Positions 48,240-57,849 are shown, numbered from the stretch's first letter. The stretch: DNA of 64,000 bases from Thermomonas aquatica (GCF_006337105.1 NZ_CP040871.1:1798001-1862000), one strand, 5' to 3'. The notes: generated by a model from the letters alone, not told the origin. Program-made: numbers and translations.

Positions 48240-49418
48240 ATGTCGCGTGAAAGCCTGCAGGCACGCGCGATCGCCGCGCGCGCGCAGCGCGAGGCCGCGC
48301 ATCGCCGTCGCCACGCGCGCACGGTGGCGCGGCGCGAAGGCGTGCGCTGCAGCGTCGATGGCCGCGAGGTAGTGAATTTCTGCAGCAACGATTACCTCGG
48401 CCTGTCGCAGCATCCGCAGGTGATCGCGGCGTTGCGCGATGCCGCCGGCGAAGGCGCGGGCGCGACCGCCTCGCACCTGGTCTGCGGGCACGGCGAACAG
48501 CATGCGGCACTCGAGCGCGAACTCGCCGACTGGCTGCAGGCGCCGCGCGCGCTGCTGTTCGGCAGCGGCTACATGGCCAACCTGGCGGTGCTGCAGGCGC
48601 TGCTGGGCGATGGCGACCTGTGCGTGCAGGACAAGCTCAACCATGCGTCGTTGATCGACGCGGCGCGGCTGGGCGGCTGCGTGTTCAAGCGCTATCCGCA
48701 TGCCGATGCCGAAGGCGCCGCGCGCCAGCTGGCGACGCAGGCCGGCGGCGCCGCGCTGCTGTCCAGCGACGGGGTGTTCTCGATGGATGGCGATGTCGCG
48801 CCGCTCGGCGAACTGGCGCGGGTCGCGCGCGCGCAACAGGCCGCGCTGTACATCGACGATGCGCATGGTGTCGGCGTGCTAGGCGAGGCGGGGCGAGGCA
48901 GTGTCGATCACGCCGGACTCGCATCGGACGCAGTTCCCCTGCGGCTGGTCACCTTCGGCAAGGCGCTTGGTGGTGCCGGTGCCGCCGTGATCGGCGATGC
49001 CGATCTCATCGGCCATCTCGCGGAAACCGCGCGGCCCTACATCTACACTACCGCGCTGCCGCCGGCGCAGGTCGCGGCCACGCGCGAGGCGGTGCGCATC
49101 GCGCGCACGGGCGACGGCCTGCGCGAACGCCTGAACGCCAACATCGAACGATTGAAGGCCGGCGCACAGGCGCGCGGCCTGGCGCTGATGCCGTCCGATA
49201 CGCCGATCCAGCCCTTGTTGGTCGGCAGCGATGCGCAGGCGCTGGCGATGGCGGCTGCGCTGGAAGACCAAGGCTGCTGGGTCGCGCCGATCCGGCCGCC
49301 GACCGTGCCGGAAGGCAGCGCGCGCCTGCGCATCACGCTCAGCGCCGCGCACGAAACCGCGCAAGTCGAAGGCCTGCTGGATGCATTGGCACGCGCGCGC
49401 GACCGGGTGATGGCATGA
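48240..49418 (+). CDS. bioF: 8-amino-7-oxononanoate synthase
   Basis: BioF joins pimeloyl-ACP and alanine in biotin synthesis, using PLP. The 392-residue protein shows [25 protein letters not shown], the aspartate in [12 protein letters not shown], and the PLP lysine K241 in TFGKALGG. The motifs and length match the family. bioH follows with a 4-bp overlap. Confidence 0.96.
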   Translation: MSRESLQARAIAARAQREAAHRRRHARTVARREGVRCSVDGREVVNFCSNDYLGLSQHPQVIAALRDAAGEGAGATASHLVCGHGEQHAALERELADWLQAPRALLFGSGYMANLAVLQALLGDGDLCVQDKLNHASLIDAARLGGCVFKRYPHADAEGAARQLATQAGGAALLSSDGVFSMDGDVAPLGELARVARAQQAALYIDDAHGVGVLGEAGRGSVDHAGLASDAVPLRLVTFGKALGGAGAAVIGDADLIGHLAETARPYIYTTALPPAQVAATREAVRIARTGDGLRERLNANIERLKAGAQARGLALMPSDTPIQPLLVGSDAQALAMAAALEDQGCWVAPIRPPTVPEGSARLRITLSAAHETAQVEGLLDALARARDRVMA

Positions 49419-50188
49419 GCCTGCGCGTGGACGTGGCCGGCAGCGGTCCGCCGCTGGTGCTGCTGCACGGCTGGGCGATGCACGGCGGGATCTTCGCGCC
49501 GCTGGTCGAGGCGCTGCGCGCGCAGCGCACCCTGCACGTGGTCGACCTGCCGGGCCATGGCCACAACCGCGACTGCGGCGTGCCGCTGCAACTGGAGGCG
49601 TTCGCGCGCGCGGTGCTGGACGCGGTGCCGGATGCGCCGTGGTGCGGTTGGTCGTTGGGCGGCCTGGTCGCATTGCATGCGGCATCGAAACATCCAGAAC
49701 GGATTCCGGCGTTGGCGATGGTCTGCGCCACGCCGAAGTTCGTGGTCGCCGAGGACTGGCCGCAGGGCATGCCGCGGCAGGTGTTCGCGGGTTTCGCCGC
49801 CGGCCTGCGCGACGACTGGCGCGGCACCATCGACCGCTTCATCGCGCTGGAAGCGTTCGGCTCCGACCACATGCGCGAGGAATTGCGGATGCTGCGCGAC
49901 GCGGTGCTGGCGCGCGGCGAACCGGCGACGCATGTGCTGGCCGAAGGCCTGCGCGTGCTGGAAGACAGCGACCTGCGCGCGGCGTTGCCCGCGCTTTCCG
50001 TGCCCAGCCTGTGGATCGCCGGCCGCCGCGACCGCCTGGTGAATCCGCAGGCGATGCGGACATCCGCCGACATCGCGCCCGACGCGCGCTTCGTGCAGGT
50101 CGAACACGCCGGGCATGCGCCGTTCCTGACCCATGCCGATGAAGTCGCAGGCGCGCTGCTCGGCTTCCTTGCGGAGCAGGGCGCATGA
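49415..50188 (+). CDS. bioH: Pimeloyl-ACP methyl ester carboxylesterase
   Basis: BioH hydrolyses the methyl ester of pimeloyl-ACP, freeing it for BioF. The 257-residue alpha/beta hydrolase has the oxyanion [10 protein letters not shown] and DLPGHGHN. The nucleophile Ser80 is in [10 protein letters not shown], the catalytic Asp in IAGRRDRLV and His in [11 protein letters not shown]. It overlaps bioF and bioC by 4 bp at each end, so the three are translated as one unit. Confidence 0.94.
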   Translation: MSLRVDVAGSGPPLVLLHGWAMHGGIFAPLVEALRAQRTLHVVDLPGHGHNRDCGVPLQLEAFARAVLDAVPDAPWCGWSLGGLVALHAASKHPERIPALAMVCATPKFVVAEDWPQGMPRQVFAGFAAGLRDDWRGTIDRFIALEAFGSDHMREELRMLRDAVLARGEPATHVLAEGLRVLEDSDLRAALPALSVPSLWIAGRRDRLVNPQAMRTSADIAPDARFVQVEHAGHAPFLTHADEVAGALLGFLAEQGA

Positions 50189-51108
50189 GCGCGCCGTTGT
50201 TCGATGCCAGGCAGGTGCGCCGCGCGTTCTCGCGCTCGGCGGCCAGCTACGACGCCGCGGCGCGGCTGCAGCACGCGGTGGAAGCGCGGCTGCTGGAATC
50301 GCTGGACTACCTCGACGATCCCGCGCTGAAGCGCGAGGCGCCGCAACGCGTGCTCGACCTCGGCTGCGGCACCGGCCGCGCCAGCATCGCGATGCAGAAG
50401 CGCTGGCCGAAGGCGGAGCTCGTCTCGCTCGACCTGGCCTGGCCGATGCTGCGGCAGGCGCGCGAGGCGGCGAAGCGTTCGGCGGGATGGCTGTCGAACC
50501 CCTTCGCGCGCAGGCCGGCGCAGGTGTGCGCGGACGCGCGCGCGCTGCCGCTGGTGGATGCCTCGGTCGACGTGCTGTTCTCCAACCTGTGCCTGCAATG
50601 GGTGGAGGACCTCGACGCGCTGTTCGCCGGCTTCCGCCGCGTGCTCAAGCCGCATGGCCTGCTGCTGGTTTCGACGTTCGGCCCGGAAACCCTGTGGGAA
50701 CTGCGCGAGGCCTTCGCCCACGCCGACGACGCGCCGCATGTGAGCCCGTTCGCCGACATCGCCGGCTTCGGCGATGCGCTGGTGCGCGCCGGCTTCCACC
50801 AGCCGGTGCTGGACCGCGAAGAAGAAACCACGCATTACCAAGACCTGCCCGCGCTGATGCGCGAGCAGCGCGCGATCGGCGCGACCAATGCGCTGGCCTC
50901 GCGCCGGCACACGCTGACCGGACGCGCGCGTTTCGCCGCGGCGGCCGACGCATATGAAGCGCATCGCGGTGCGCACGGCCTGCCGGCAACCTGGGAAATC
51001 ATCACGGCGATGGCGTGGGCGCCCGAAGCCGGCACCCCGATCCGCGAAGGCGGCATCGACGTCACCGCGGTGCCGCTGTCGCGCATCCCGATCCGGCGGC
51101 GCGGTTGA
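50185..51108 (+). CDS. bioC: Malonyl-ACP O-methyltransferase
   Basis: BioC methylates malonyl-ACP so that fatty-acid synthesis can build pimelate. The 307-residue protein has FSRSAASYDAAARLQ, the SAM motif VLDLGCGTGRASI, and FSNLCLQWVEDLDALF. STFGPETLWELREAF follows; these four are diagnostic. Together with bioF and bioH it gives the early biotin pathway; bioA and bioD are not in this window. Confidence 0.95.
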   Translation: MSAPLFDARQVRRAFSRSAASYDAAARLQHAVEARLLESLDYLDDPALKREAPQRVLDLGCGTGRASIAMQKRWPKAELVSLDLAWPMLRQAREAAKRSAGWLSNPFARRPAQVCADARALPLVDASVDVLFSNLCLQWVEDLDALFAGFRRVLKPHGLLLVSTFGPETLWELREAFAHADDAPHVSPFADIAGFGDALVRAGFHQPVLDREEETTHYQDLPALMREQRAIGATNALASRRHTLTGRARFAAAADAYEAHRGAHGLPATWEIITAMAWAPEAGTPIREGGIDVTAVPLSRIPIRRRG

Positions 51109-52097
51109 GCGCGCCGCGCCGCGCGCTGCTGGCGGTCGGCATCTCGCTGCTGTCGGCGCTGTTCTTCACCGCGACCTACGTGCTCAACCGCGCCGCCGCG
51201 GTCGAGGGCGGGCACTGGGCGTGGACCGCGGCGCTGCGTTACCTGTTCGTGCTGCCGCTGCTGTTGCCGCTGATGCCGTGGCAGGGCGGCGTCGCGCCGG
51301 TGGCGAAGGCGATCCGCGCCGCGCCGGGCGCGTGGCTGCTGTGGAGCGGGATCGGCTTCGTGCTGTTCTACATGCTGCTCAGCTACGCCGCGGCGAGCGG
51401 GCCGTCGTGGCTGGTCGCGGCGAGTTTCCAGACCACGGTGGTGGCCGGCATGCTGTGCGCGCCGCTGCTGTACGACGATGCGCGCGCACGCATCCCGCGC
51501 GCGGCGCTGGGGGTGGGCGTGCTGATCATCGCCGGCGTGCTGCTGATGCAGTTCGGCCATGCGCATGGCGCGCTCGACCGCAAGGCGTGGATCGCGCTGC
51601 TGTGCGTGGTCGCCAGCGCGTTCGCGTATCCGCTCGGCAATCGCGGGCTGCTGCTGCACCTGGAACGCCGTGGTATCGAACTCAACGCGACCCAGCGGGT
51701 GTTCGGCCTGAGCCTGGCCAGCCTGCCGGCGTGGCTGGCGTTGTCGGCATGGGCGTGGTTGCAGGCGGGGCCGCCGTCGGCATCGCAGGTCGGGTTGGCG
51801 CTGGGCGTGGCGATCAGTGCCGGCGTGGTCGCCACCATCCTGTTCTTCCAGGCCACCGGCATGGTTCGCGACAACGCCACCGCGCTCGGTGCGGCCGAAG
51901 CGATGCAGGCCGCGGAAGTGCTGTTCGCGGCCATGCTCGGCGCGCTGTTCCTGGGCGAAGCCTGGCCGCGCGGCCAGGCGCTTGCCGGCGCTGCGCTGGT
52001 GGTGGCCGGCATCGTCCTGTTCGCCTGGATCGTGGCGCACGATGCGCGACGCAGCGCGCGCGAGGCGGAAGCGTTGCGGTCCGATCGCGGGAACTGA
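51105..52097 (+). CDS. DMT-superfamily transporter (EmrE-type efflux family)
   Basis: The 330-residue protein has ten predicted membrane segments in two repeats. It starts LSAPRRALLAVGISLLSALF by a TTG whose last bases overlap the bioC stop (TTGA); no later ATG or GTG leaves an intact first helix. Later features include GPSWLVAASFQTTVVAGMLC and AAEAMQAAEVLFAAMLGALF, typical of the multidrug-resistance efflux (PF13536-like) DMT group. Being in the bio operon, it might transport biotin precursors, but that is only inference. Confidence 0.75.
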   Translation: MSAPRRALLAVGISLLSALFFTATYVLNRAAAVEGGHWAWTAALRYLFVLPLLLPLMPWQGGVAPVAKAIRAAPGAWLLWSGIGFVLFYMLLSYAAASGPSWLVAASFQTTVVAGMLCAPLLYDDARARIPRAALGVGVLIIAGVLLMQFGHAHGALDRKAWIALLCVVASAFAYPLGNRGLLLHLERRGIELNATQRVFGLSLASLPAWLALSAWAWLQAGPPSASQVGLALGVAISAGVVATILFFQATGMVRDNATALGAAEAMQAAEVLFAAMLGALFLGEAWPRGQALAGAALVVAGIVLFAWIVAHDARRSAREAEALRSDRGN

Positions 52098-52109
52098 GCC
52101 GGCGCGGCT

Positions 52110-52550
52110 TCAGCGCACCTGCGCCAGCCAGTCTTCCAGGTTGTAGTAGTTGGTCACCCGCGCGATCAGGCCGGCGCCGCCTCGGTCGAACTTGATGTCG
52201 AAGAACGCGCCGCCGGGCAGCACATAGGCCTGCCCGTGCGCGGGCGGCAGGCCGTCGTCGGCTTCGAGATATTCGCCGTGCACCATGTACTCGGCGGCGG
52301 CGCGCGCGCCGTCCGGCGAGGCCATCACCACCACGTCGCGCAACTGCTCGCGATAACAGCGCGCCATGCGCTGCTGGAACGCGGCGAACGCGGCCTTGCC
52401 GGTTTCGCGCGGGCCCTGGTTGAGGTCGTGGACCACGTCGTCGGCGAGCAATCCCTGCATGCCGGCCCAGTCGCCGCGGTTGAATGCGGCGTAGTAGGCC
52501 AGGACCAGTTCGGTGGCGCGGTCGTGCGCGCGGGTGCCGTCGATTTTCAT
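52110..52550 (-). CDS. SnoaL-like (NTF2-fold) protein (146 aa)
   Basis: It has a polyketide-cyclase-like NTF2 fold: ATELVLAYYAAFNRGDWAGM, LLADDVVHDLNQGPRETGKA, YREQLRDVVVMASPDGARAA and YVLPGGAFFDIKFDRG. Such proteins are enzymes or binding proteins of varied function, sometimes called ketosteroid-isomerase-related. The ATG overlaps the stop of the upstream dehydratase gene (ATGA), so the two form an operon. Confidence 0.8.
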   Translation of the reverse strand: MKIDGTRAHDRATELVLAYYAAFNRGDWAGMQGLLADDVVHDLNQGPRETGKAAFAAFQQRMARCYREQLRDVVVMASPDGARAAAEYMVHGEYLEADDGLPPAHGQAYVLPGGAFFDIKFDRGGAGLIARVTNYYNLEDWLAQVR

Positions 52551-53530
52551 GGCTGCGCTTCCCTGGCGATGGCGAACAATTCCGGCAGTGCGTCGAGGTC
52601 GACGTTGCCGCCGGAGAGGATGATGCCGACCCGGCGCCCCTCGAACAATGGACGATGCGCCAGCACCGCGGCCAGCGCGGTCGCGGACGAGGGTTCGACC
52701 AGCTGCTTGGTGCGGGTCCATGCCAGGCGCATCGCCGCCACGACCTGCCTGTCGTCGACGGTCAGCACCTGCGCGCCGGCAGTGCGCAGGATCCCGAAAT
52801 TGATCGCGCCGAGGGTGCCGCGCAAGCCGTCGCAGATCGTGTCCGGCACGAAGTCGTGGTCGAGCACGCCGGTTGCGAAGGAACGCGCGCCATCGGCGGC
52901 GCCGCTGGGTTCGGCCAGATAGAGCCGGCAGTGCGGCGCCAGCGCGCGCATCGCCAGCGCCGTGCCGGCGGCCAGCCCGCCGCCGCCCAGCGGCACCACC
53001 AGCGCCTCGAGGTCGGGATGCGCGGTCAGCAATTCCAGTGCGGCGGTGCCTTGCCCGGCGATGACCCGCGGATCGGTGTAGGGATGCACCAGGGTCGCGC
53101 CGGTATCGGCCAGGACCTGCGCGCACACCGCCTCGCGGGCGGCGATGCTCGCGGCGCAGGGATGCAGGATCGCGCCATACGCCGCGATCGCGGCCAGCTT
53201 GGCGCGCACCGCGCCTTCCGGCACCACCACGTGGCAGGGAATGCCGCGGCCGCGGGCGGCGAGCGCGAGCGCCGCGCCATGGTTGCCGGAGGAGTGGGTG
53301 ACCACGCCGCGCGCGGCGCTCGCCTCATCCAGCGACCACACCGCGTTGCAGGCGCCGCGGAACTTGAACGCGCCGATCCGCTGCAAATGCTCGCACTTGA
53401 ATTGCAGGCGCGCGCCGGTTTCGGCGTCCAGCGCCCGCGAGGCAATGGTCGGGGTGGCGTGTGCGTGGCCGGCGATCCGCGCGGCGGCGGCAAGCACTTC
53501 GGCGAAACCCGGCATCGGAAGCGTCGTCAT
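52547..53530 (-). CDS. Threonine/serine dehydratase-like PLP enzyme
   Basis: The 327-residue fold-type II PLP enzyme has the PLP lysine in GAFKFRGACNAVW, SSGNHGAALALAARG (phosphate and substrate loop) and LGGGGLAAGTALA. GIILSGGNVDL is close to the C-terminus. The lack of a C-terminal regulatory domain and the length resemble catabolic threonine dehydratase or serine racemase. Which substrate it uses cannot be told from sequence alone. It is followed by a coupled SnoaL-like gene. Confidence 0.87.
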   Translation of the reverse strand: MTTLPMPGFAEVLAAAARIAGHAHATPTIASRALDAETGARLQFKCEHLQRIGAFKFRGACNAVWSLDEASAARGVVTHSSGNHGAALALAARGRGIPCHVVVPEGAVRAKLAAIAAYGAILHPCAASIAAREAVCAQVLADTGATLVHPYTDPRVIAGQGTAALELLTAHPDLEALVVPLGGGGLAAGTALAMRALAPHCRLYLAEPSGAADGARSFATGVLDHDFVPDTICDGLRGTLGAINFGILRTAGAQVLTVDDRQVVAAMRLAWTRTKQLVEPSSATALAAVLAHRPLFEGRRVGIILSGGNVDLDALPELFAIAREAQP

Positions 53531-53650
53531 CGGCGCATGCTAGCGCAGGCGATGAATGGTTCAGCGTGCGATGCTGCGTCCGGCGCGGATTAAGCACGGA
53601 TTCAATGCGCCGGATCGAAGCTGCACGGGTCTACACGGGGGAACCACGCC

Positions 53651-54250
53651 ATGTTGCGCAACTACCTGCTTTCCGCCCTGGCCGCCGCCATGTTGGCCGG
53701 CTGCGCGACCGATTACGCCTATCGCGATGGCGACGGCGGCGATTACTACTACGGCCAGCCGCGGACGGAGTACCGCTACCACGGCGCGTACGGCTATTTC
53801 GGCGGGATCGGCTATGGCAGCTACGCGCCCGGCTATTACTACGACCGTTACGGGCGGCTGGTCTACGCCAATCCGTACGGTTACTACGGCTATCCCTATG
53901 GCGGCGGCAGCTGGTGGTACCGGCCGCACCCGCGCCCGAACCATGATGGGCACGACGACGATGGCGACGACGGCCACCATGGCGACCGCGCCGAGCGCAG
54001 GCCGCCGTGGCGCGACCTCGGCAGCTTGGTCCCGCCCGGCGAGCGGATTGCGCCGGATGGCGATGACGATGCGCGGCCGCGCGCGCGCCGGCAGCGGATG
54101 CCCATGCCGATGCCGATGATGTCCGGCCCGCAGCGCGAGCAACCTTCGATCGCCTCGCCGATGCCGCGCATGCGCAGTGATGACGGCGGCGGTTCGCGCA
54201 TGGGCCGTGCGATCCGCGGTGCGAAGGGCGGTTCTTCCGCCGACGAATGA
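53651..54250 (+). CDS. Tyr/Gly-rich lipoprotein (199 aa)
   Basis: MLRNYLLSALAAAMLAGCAT is a lipoprotein signal (lipobox LAGC). The next 85 residues are very rich in Tyr, Gly and Ala (e.g. YGYFGGIGYGSYAPGYYYDR). Then comes a His/Asp/Arg-rich charged segment, followed by Met/Pro runs (RMPMPMPMMSG). No domain is recognised. Such proteins occur in cell envelopes of xanthomonads. The 410 bp to mnmG are gene-free. Confidence 0.72.
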   Translation: MLRNYLLSALAAAMLAGCATDYAYRDGDGGDYYYGQPRTEYRYHGAYGYFGGIGYGSYAPGYYYDRYGRLVYANPYGYYGYPYGGGSWWYRPHPRPNHDGHDDDGDDGHHGDRAERRPPWRDLGSLVPPGERIAPDGDDDARPRARRQRMPMPMPMMSGPQREQPSIASPMPRMRSDDGGGSRMGRAIRGAKGGSSADE

Positions 54251-54251
54251 A

Positions 54252-54267
54252 CGTGATGTGCGTCACA
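54252..54267. promoter_or_regulatory. CRP/Clp-like binding site
   Basis: CGTGA-TGTGCG-TCACA matches the TGTGA-N6-TCACA consensus of CRP and the xanthomonad Clp protein at 9 of 10 fixed positions. It begins one base after the stop codon of the lipoprotein gene and lies about 85 bp ahead of the structured segment at 54340. Confidence 0.55.
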
Positions 54268-54339
54268 CTGTGACCGCTTGTCGGCCCGCACCTGACCAAA
54301 TGCGTCACACCGGAGTTCGAAGCGAGTAAGCTCGTCACC

Positions 54340-54500
54340 GCCGGCGACCTGTGGGGACCTCCGGATCCCCCCTGTTCCGTCACCCCTGCAGTCGCCGGCA
54401 CTTCTTTCCCGCCACCAGCGCATCGCCGCTGGTCGCCGAAATCCCGAAACGAACGCGCCGAAAAAAGTGAGGGCCGAATGTCCCCCGACATTCGGCCCTC
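54340..54500 (+). ncRNA. Candidate structured small RNA with C-rich loops
   Basis: Three stem-loops occur in series. An outer 9-bp stem GCCGGCGAC (54340-54348) / GTCGCCGGC (54391-54399) encloses 42 bases containing runs of C (CCCCCC, CCCC). A 7-bp hairpin ACCAGCG/CGCTGGT spans 54414-54433, and a perfect 14-bp hairpin with loop CCCC spans 54469-54500. C-rich loops on stable stems are reminiscent of the xanthomonad sX13 small RNA, but I cannot claim homology. A CRP/Clp-like site lies upstream and a weak -10 (TAAGCT, 54328-54333) is possible. There is no coding sequence. The plus-strand end lacks a T-run, so termination there is unclear. Confidence 0.4.
54461..54500 (-). terminator. Strong intrinsic terminator on the minus strand
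   Basis: The perfect 14-bp stem GAGGGCCGAATGTC / GACATTCGGCCCTC (54469-54500) is preceded on the plus strand by AAAAAA (54461-54466). The minus strand therefore ends in a T6 run, as in a classical terminator. No annotated minus-strand gene ends here, which suggests an unannotated transcript. Confidence 0.6.
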
Positions 54501-54588
54501 GAGCGTCCTCGGCGTGCGCAGTACCGGCCCCTGTTCAGTCCGGTCGCGGCGCTTGCGCGCTGCCACGTCGAGTGCTGCTGGAGTTATC

Positions 54589-54604
54589 GCAGGAACCGTG
54601 CCAA
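54589..54604 (-). promoter_or_regulatory. Sigma-54 promoter-like element
   Basis: On the minus strand TTGGCACGGTTCCTGC matches the -24/-12 consensus (TGGCACG-N4-TTGC) with one mismatch. The GG and GC are at the required 10-base spacing. It would start a transcript near 54578 that ends at the minus-strand terminator, about 118 bases long. Confidence 0.35.
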
Positions 54605-54660
54605 CCATGTCGGTCGTTCAGCAAGGGCCTGACCGGCAACGGGACTAGAATGCGCCCGCA

Positions 54661-56550
54661 ATGAGCGAATCCTTCTACAACTTCGACGTGATCGTGATCG
54701 GCGGCGGCCATGCCGGCACCGAGGCCGCGCTCGCGGCCGCGCGCGCCGGTGCGCGCACCTTGCTGCTCAGCCACAGCATCGAGACCGTCGGCGCGATGAG
54801 CTGCAATCCCGCCATCGGCGGCATCGGCAAGGGCCACCTGGTCAAGGAAATCGACGCGCTCGGCGGGATCATGGCCAAGGCCGCGGACGCCGCCGGCATC
54901 CAGTGGCGCACGCTCAATGCCTCGAAGGGTCCCGCGGTGCGTGCGACGCGCTGCCAGGCGGATCGCGCGCTGTACCGCGCCTACATCCGCAACGCGGTCG
55001 AGCACCAGCCGAACCTCACGGTGTTCCAGGCCGCGGTCGACGATCTCGTCATCGAAGGCGAGGCCGTGCGCGGCGCGATCACCAACACCGGCCTGCGCTT
55101 CAGCGCGCCTACGGTGGTGCTGACCGCCGGCACCTTCCTCGCCGGCAAGATCCACATCGGCGAGACCCAGTACGCCGCCGGGCGCATGGGCGATCCGCCA
55201 TCGACCGCGCTCGCCCACAAGCTGCGCGAAGGCCGCTTCGTGGTGGACCGGCTGAAGACCGGCACGCCGCCGCGCATCGACGGCCGCACCCTCGACTATT
55301 CGAAGATGGACGAACAGCCCGGCGACGATCCGCGCCCGGTGATGTCGTTCATGGGCAGCGACGCCGACCATCCGGCGCAGGTGAGTTGCTGGATCACCCA
55401 CACCACCGAACGCACCCACCAGCTCATCCGCGATGCGCTGCATCGTTCGCCGCTGTATTCGGGGCAGATCGAGGGCATCGGCCCACGCTACTGCCCGAGC
55501 ATCGAGGACAAGGTGGTGCGTTTCGCCGAGAAGGCCAGCCACCAGATCTTCGTGGAACCCGAAGGCCTGTCCGTCACCGAGATCTATCCGAACGGGATCA
55601 GCACCTCGCTGCCGTTCGACGTGCAGCTGGACCTGGTGCGCAGCATCATCGGTTTCGAAAACGCCCACATCACCCGGCCCGGTTACGCCATCGAATACGA
55701 CTTCTTCGATCCGCGCGGGCTGAAGAGTTCGCTGGAAACGAAAGCGGTGGCCGGGCTGTTCTTCGCCGGGCAGATCAACGGCACCACCGGTTACGAGGAA
55801 GCCGCGGCGCAGGGCCTGTTGGCCGGCGTCAATGCCGCGCGCTTCGTGCGGCAGCAGGAGGCGTGGTCGCCGCGCCGCGACGAGGCCTACCTCGGCGTGC
55901 TGGTCGACGACCTGATCACCCAGGGCACCAGCGAGCCCTACCGCATGTTCACCAGCCGCGCCGAATACCGGCTGCAGCTGCGCGAGGACAATGCCGATGC
56001 GCGCCTGACGCCGGTCGGGCGGGAGCTGGGCCTGGTCGACGACGCGCGCTGGGCCGCGTTCTCGCGCAAACGCGAGGCGGTCATCGCCGAAACCGCGCGC
56101 CTGTCGGCGCTGTGGGCGGCGCCGAACAATGCGCTGGGTGCGGCGCTGGCGGAACACGCCGGCGTCGAGGTCACCCGCGAGGCGAATGCGATCGACCTGC
56201 TGTGCCGGCCCGAACTGGATTACGCCAGCCTGATGCGGGTGCCGGCGCTCGGCCCGGGCGTGGACGATGCCAAGGTGGCCGAGCAGGTCGAGATCGAGAC
56301 CAAGTACGCCGGCTACCTCGACCGCCAGCGCGACGAGATCGCGCGCCAGCGGCGCAACGAAACCACCGCGATCCCGGACGGCTTCGACTACGCGCTGGTG
56401 CATGGCCTGTCCGCGGAGGCGCTGCAGAAACTGCAACGCGTGCGTCCGCAGACGGTGGGCCAGGCGCAACGCATCCCGGGCATGACACCGGCGGCGATTT
56501 CGCTGCTGCTGGTGCACCTGGAACGCCAGCGCCGCGAACGCGCCGCCTGA
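54661..56550 (+). CDS. mnmG: tRNA uridine-5-carboxymethylaminomethyl(34) synthesis enzyme MnmG
   Basis: MnmG is the FAD-binding partner of MnmE in wobble-uridine modification. The 629-residue protein has the dinucleotide fold [19 protein letters not shown] at the N-terminus. [28 protein letters not shown]-like [15 protein letters not shown] and [20 protein letters not shown] follow. [15 protein letters not shown] and a helical C-terminal domain complete it, with normal length. In many gammaproteobacteria it is followed by rsmG and parAB; here the next gene is a lipoprotein. Confidence 0.97.
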   Translation: MSESFYNFDVIVIGGGHAGTEAALAAARAGARTLLLSHSIETVGAMSCNPAIGGIGKGHLVKEIDALGGIMAKAADAAGIQWRTLNASKGPAVRATRCQADRALYRAYIRNAVEHQPNLTVFQAAVDDLVIEGEAVRGAITNTGLRFSAPTVVLTAGTFLAGKIHIGETQYAAGRMGDPPSTALAHKLREGRFVVDRLKTGTPPRIDGRTLDYSKMDEQPGDDPRPVMSFMGSDADHPAQVSCWITHTTERTHQLIRDALHRSPLYSGQIEGIGPRYCPSIEDKVVRFAEKASHQIFVEPEGLSVTEIYPNGISTSLPFDVQLDLVRSIIGFENAHITRPGYAIEYDFFDPRGLKSSLETKAVAGLFFAGQINGTTGYEEAAAQGLLAGVNAARFVRQQEAWSPRRDEAYLGVLVDDLITQGTSEPYRMFTSRAEYRLQLREDNADARLTPVGRELGLVDDARWAAFSRKREAVIAETARLSALWAAPNNALGAALAEHAGVEVTREANAIDLLCRPELDYASLMRVPALGPGVDDAKVAEQVEIETKYAGYLDRQRDEIARQRRNETTAIPDGFDYALVHGLSAEALQKLQRVRPQTVGQAQRIPGMTPAAISLLLVHLERQRRERAA

Positions 56551-56598
56551 CCAACGCGGTCGACGTTCCCGTCCGCGGCAGAGGCGTATCCTGCGCGG

Positions 56599-57849
56599 AT
56601 GAAAACGCGCATCGCATTCGCCATCGTCATGGCCCTCTCCGCGCTGGTCGCGTGCAAGCGCGAATCCGCGGCCCCGCCAGCCGCCAATCCGAACGGCGAT
56701 TACCGGGTCGAGGTCTGGCCCTTGCCCGCGGCCGCGGGTTCGATGTCGCCCGATCTTGCCGTCGCGCCGGGTGGCCGCCTGCTGCTGAGCTGGATCAACC
56801 GCCAGGATGGCCGCCGCAACGCGCTGCAATTCTCCAGCTATACCGACGAGGGCGGTTGGCAAAGCCAGCCGCGCACGATCGCGGTGGGCCATGCACTGGT
56901 CGCGAACTGGGCGGACACGCCGCACATCCTGGCCACCGCCGACGGCGCGCTGTGGACGCAATGGCTGCAGAGCAGCGAAGGCAGCCCGAGCGGCTACGAC
57001 ACCGTGCTGGCGCGTTCGCGCGACGGCGGCATGCGTTGGGAGCAGGTCACCCGGGTCAACGACGATGGGCTGGCGGCCGAACACGGTTTCGCCGCGCTGT
57101 GGCCGGCGGGCGTGGACACGCTGGGCATCGCCTGGCTCGATGGCCGCGCGCAGGCGCAGAGCGAAGGCCACCATGGCGGCGGCGCGATGCAGCTGCGCGC
57201 GAACGCGTTCGACATGAGCCTGAATCGCAGTGCCGATGCACAGCTCGACACGGCGACCTGCGATTGCTGCCAGACCGATGTCGCGGTCACCGACAAGGGG
57301 CCGCTGCTGGCCTACCGCGACCGCGATGCGAACGAGATCCGCGACATCGCGGTGCTGCGCTTCGAGGCCGGCAAGTGGAGCGCGCCGAAACCGGTGCATG
57401 CGGACGGCTGGAAGACCGAAGCCTGCCCGGTCAACGGGCCGGCGATCGCAGCGCAGGGCAACACCGCCATCGTCGGCTGGTACAGCGAGGCCGGCGGCGA
57501 ACCCGCGTTGCGCATCGCGCGCAGTACCGATGCCGGCGATGCCTTCGCCGCGCCGGTGGTGGTGGACAGGGGCGCGGCGGTGCTGGGTCACGTGGATGTC
57601 GCCGTCGACGACCGGCAGGCCTGGGTCGCGTGGCTGCGCGAGGACGCCAGCGGGCAAACGCTGATGCTGGCGCGCTACACACCCGACCTGTCGAAACAAC
57701 TGCAGCGCATCGAAGTGGCGAAGCTGCAGGGCCGCGGCCATGCCAGCGGCACGCCGAAGCTGGCAGTCAACGCGAGTGGCGCATGGCTGGCATGGACCGA
57801 CAGCATCGATGGCGTGGCGCATTTGCAAGGTGCGCAGGTCACCCGCTGA
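56599..57849 (+). CDS. BNR/sialidase-like lipoprotein of unknown function
   Basis: The 416-residue product starts MKTRIAFAIVMALSALVACK (lipobox LVAC). The repeated pattern of Ser/Asp-rich blades with S-x-D-x-G-x-x-W-like motifs (RSRDGGMRWEQVTRV, RSTDAGDAFAAPVVV) indicates a six-bladed beta propeller of the exo-alpha-sialidase superfamily. An unusual cysteine motif, CDCCQTDVAV, lies in a mid blade. Sialidase catalytic residues cannot be confirmed by eye, so enzymatic activity is not claimed. Confidence 0.72.
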   Translation: MKTRIAFAIVMALSALVACKRESAAPPAANPNGDYRVEVWPLPAAAGSMSPDLAVAPGGRLLLSWINRQDGRRNALQFSSYTDEGGWQSQPRTIAVGHALVANWADTPHILATADGALWTQWLQSSEGSPSGYDTVLARSRDGGMRWEQVTRVNDDGLAAEHGFAALWPAGVDTLGIAWLDGRAQAQSEGHHGGGAMQLRANAFDMSLNRSADAQLDTATCDCCQTDVAVTDKGPLLAYRDRDANEIRDIAVLRFEAGKWSAPKPVHADGWKTEACPVNGPAIAAQGNTAIVGWYSEAGGEPALRIARSTDAGDAFAAPVVVDRGAAVLGHVDVAVDDRQAWVAWLREDASGQTLMLARYTPDLSKQLQRIEVAKLQGRGHASGTPKLAVNASGAWLAWTDSIDGVAHLQGAQVTR

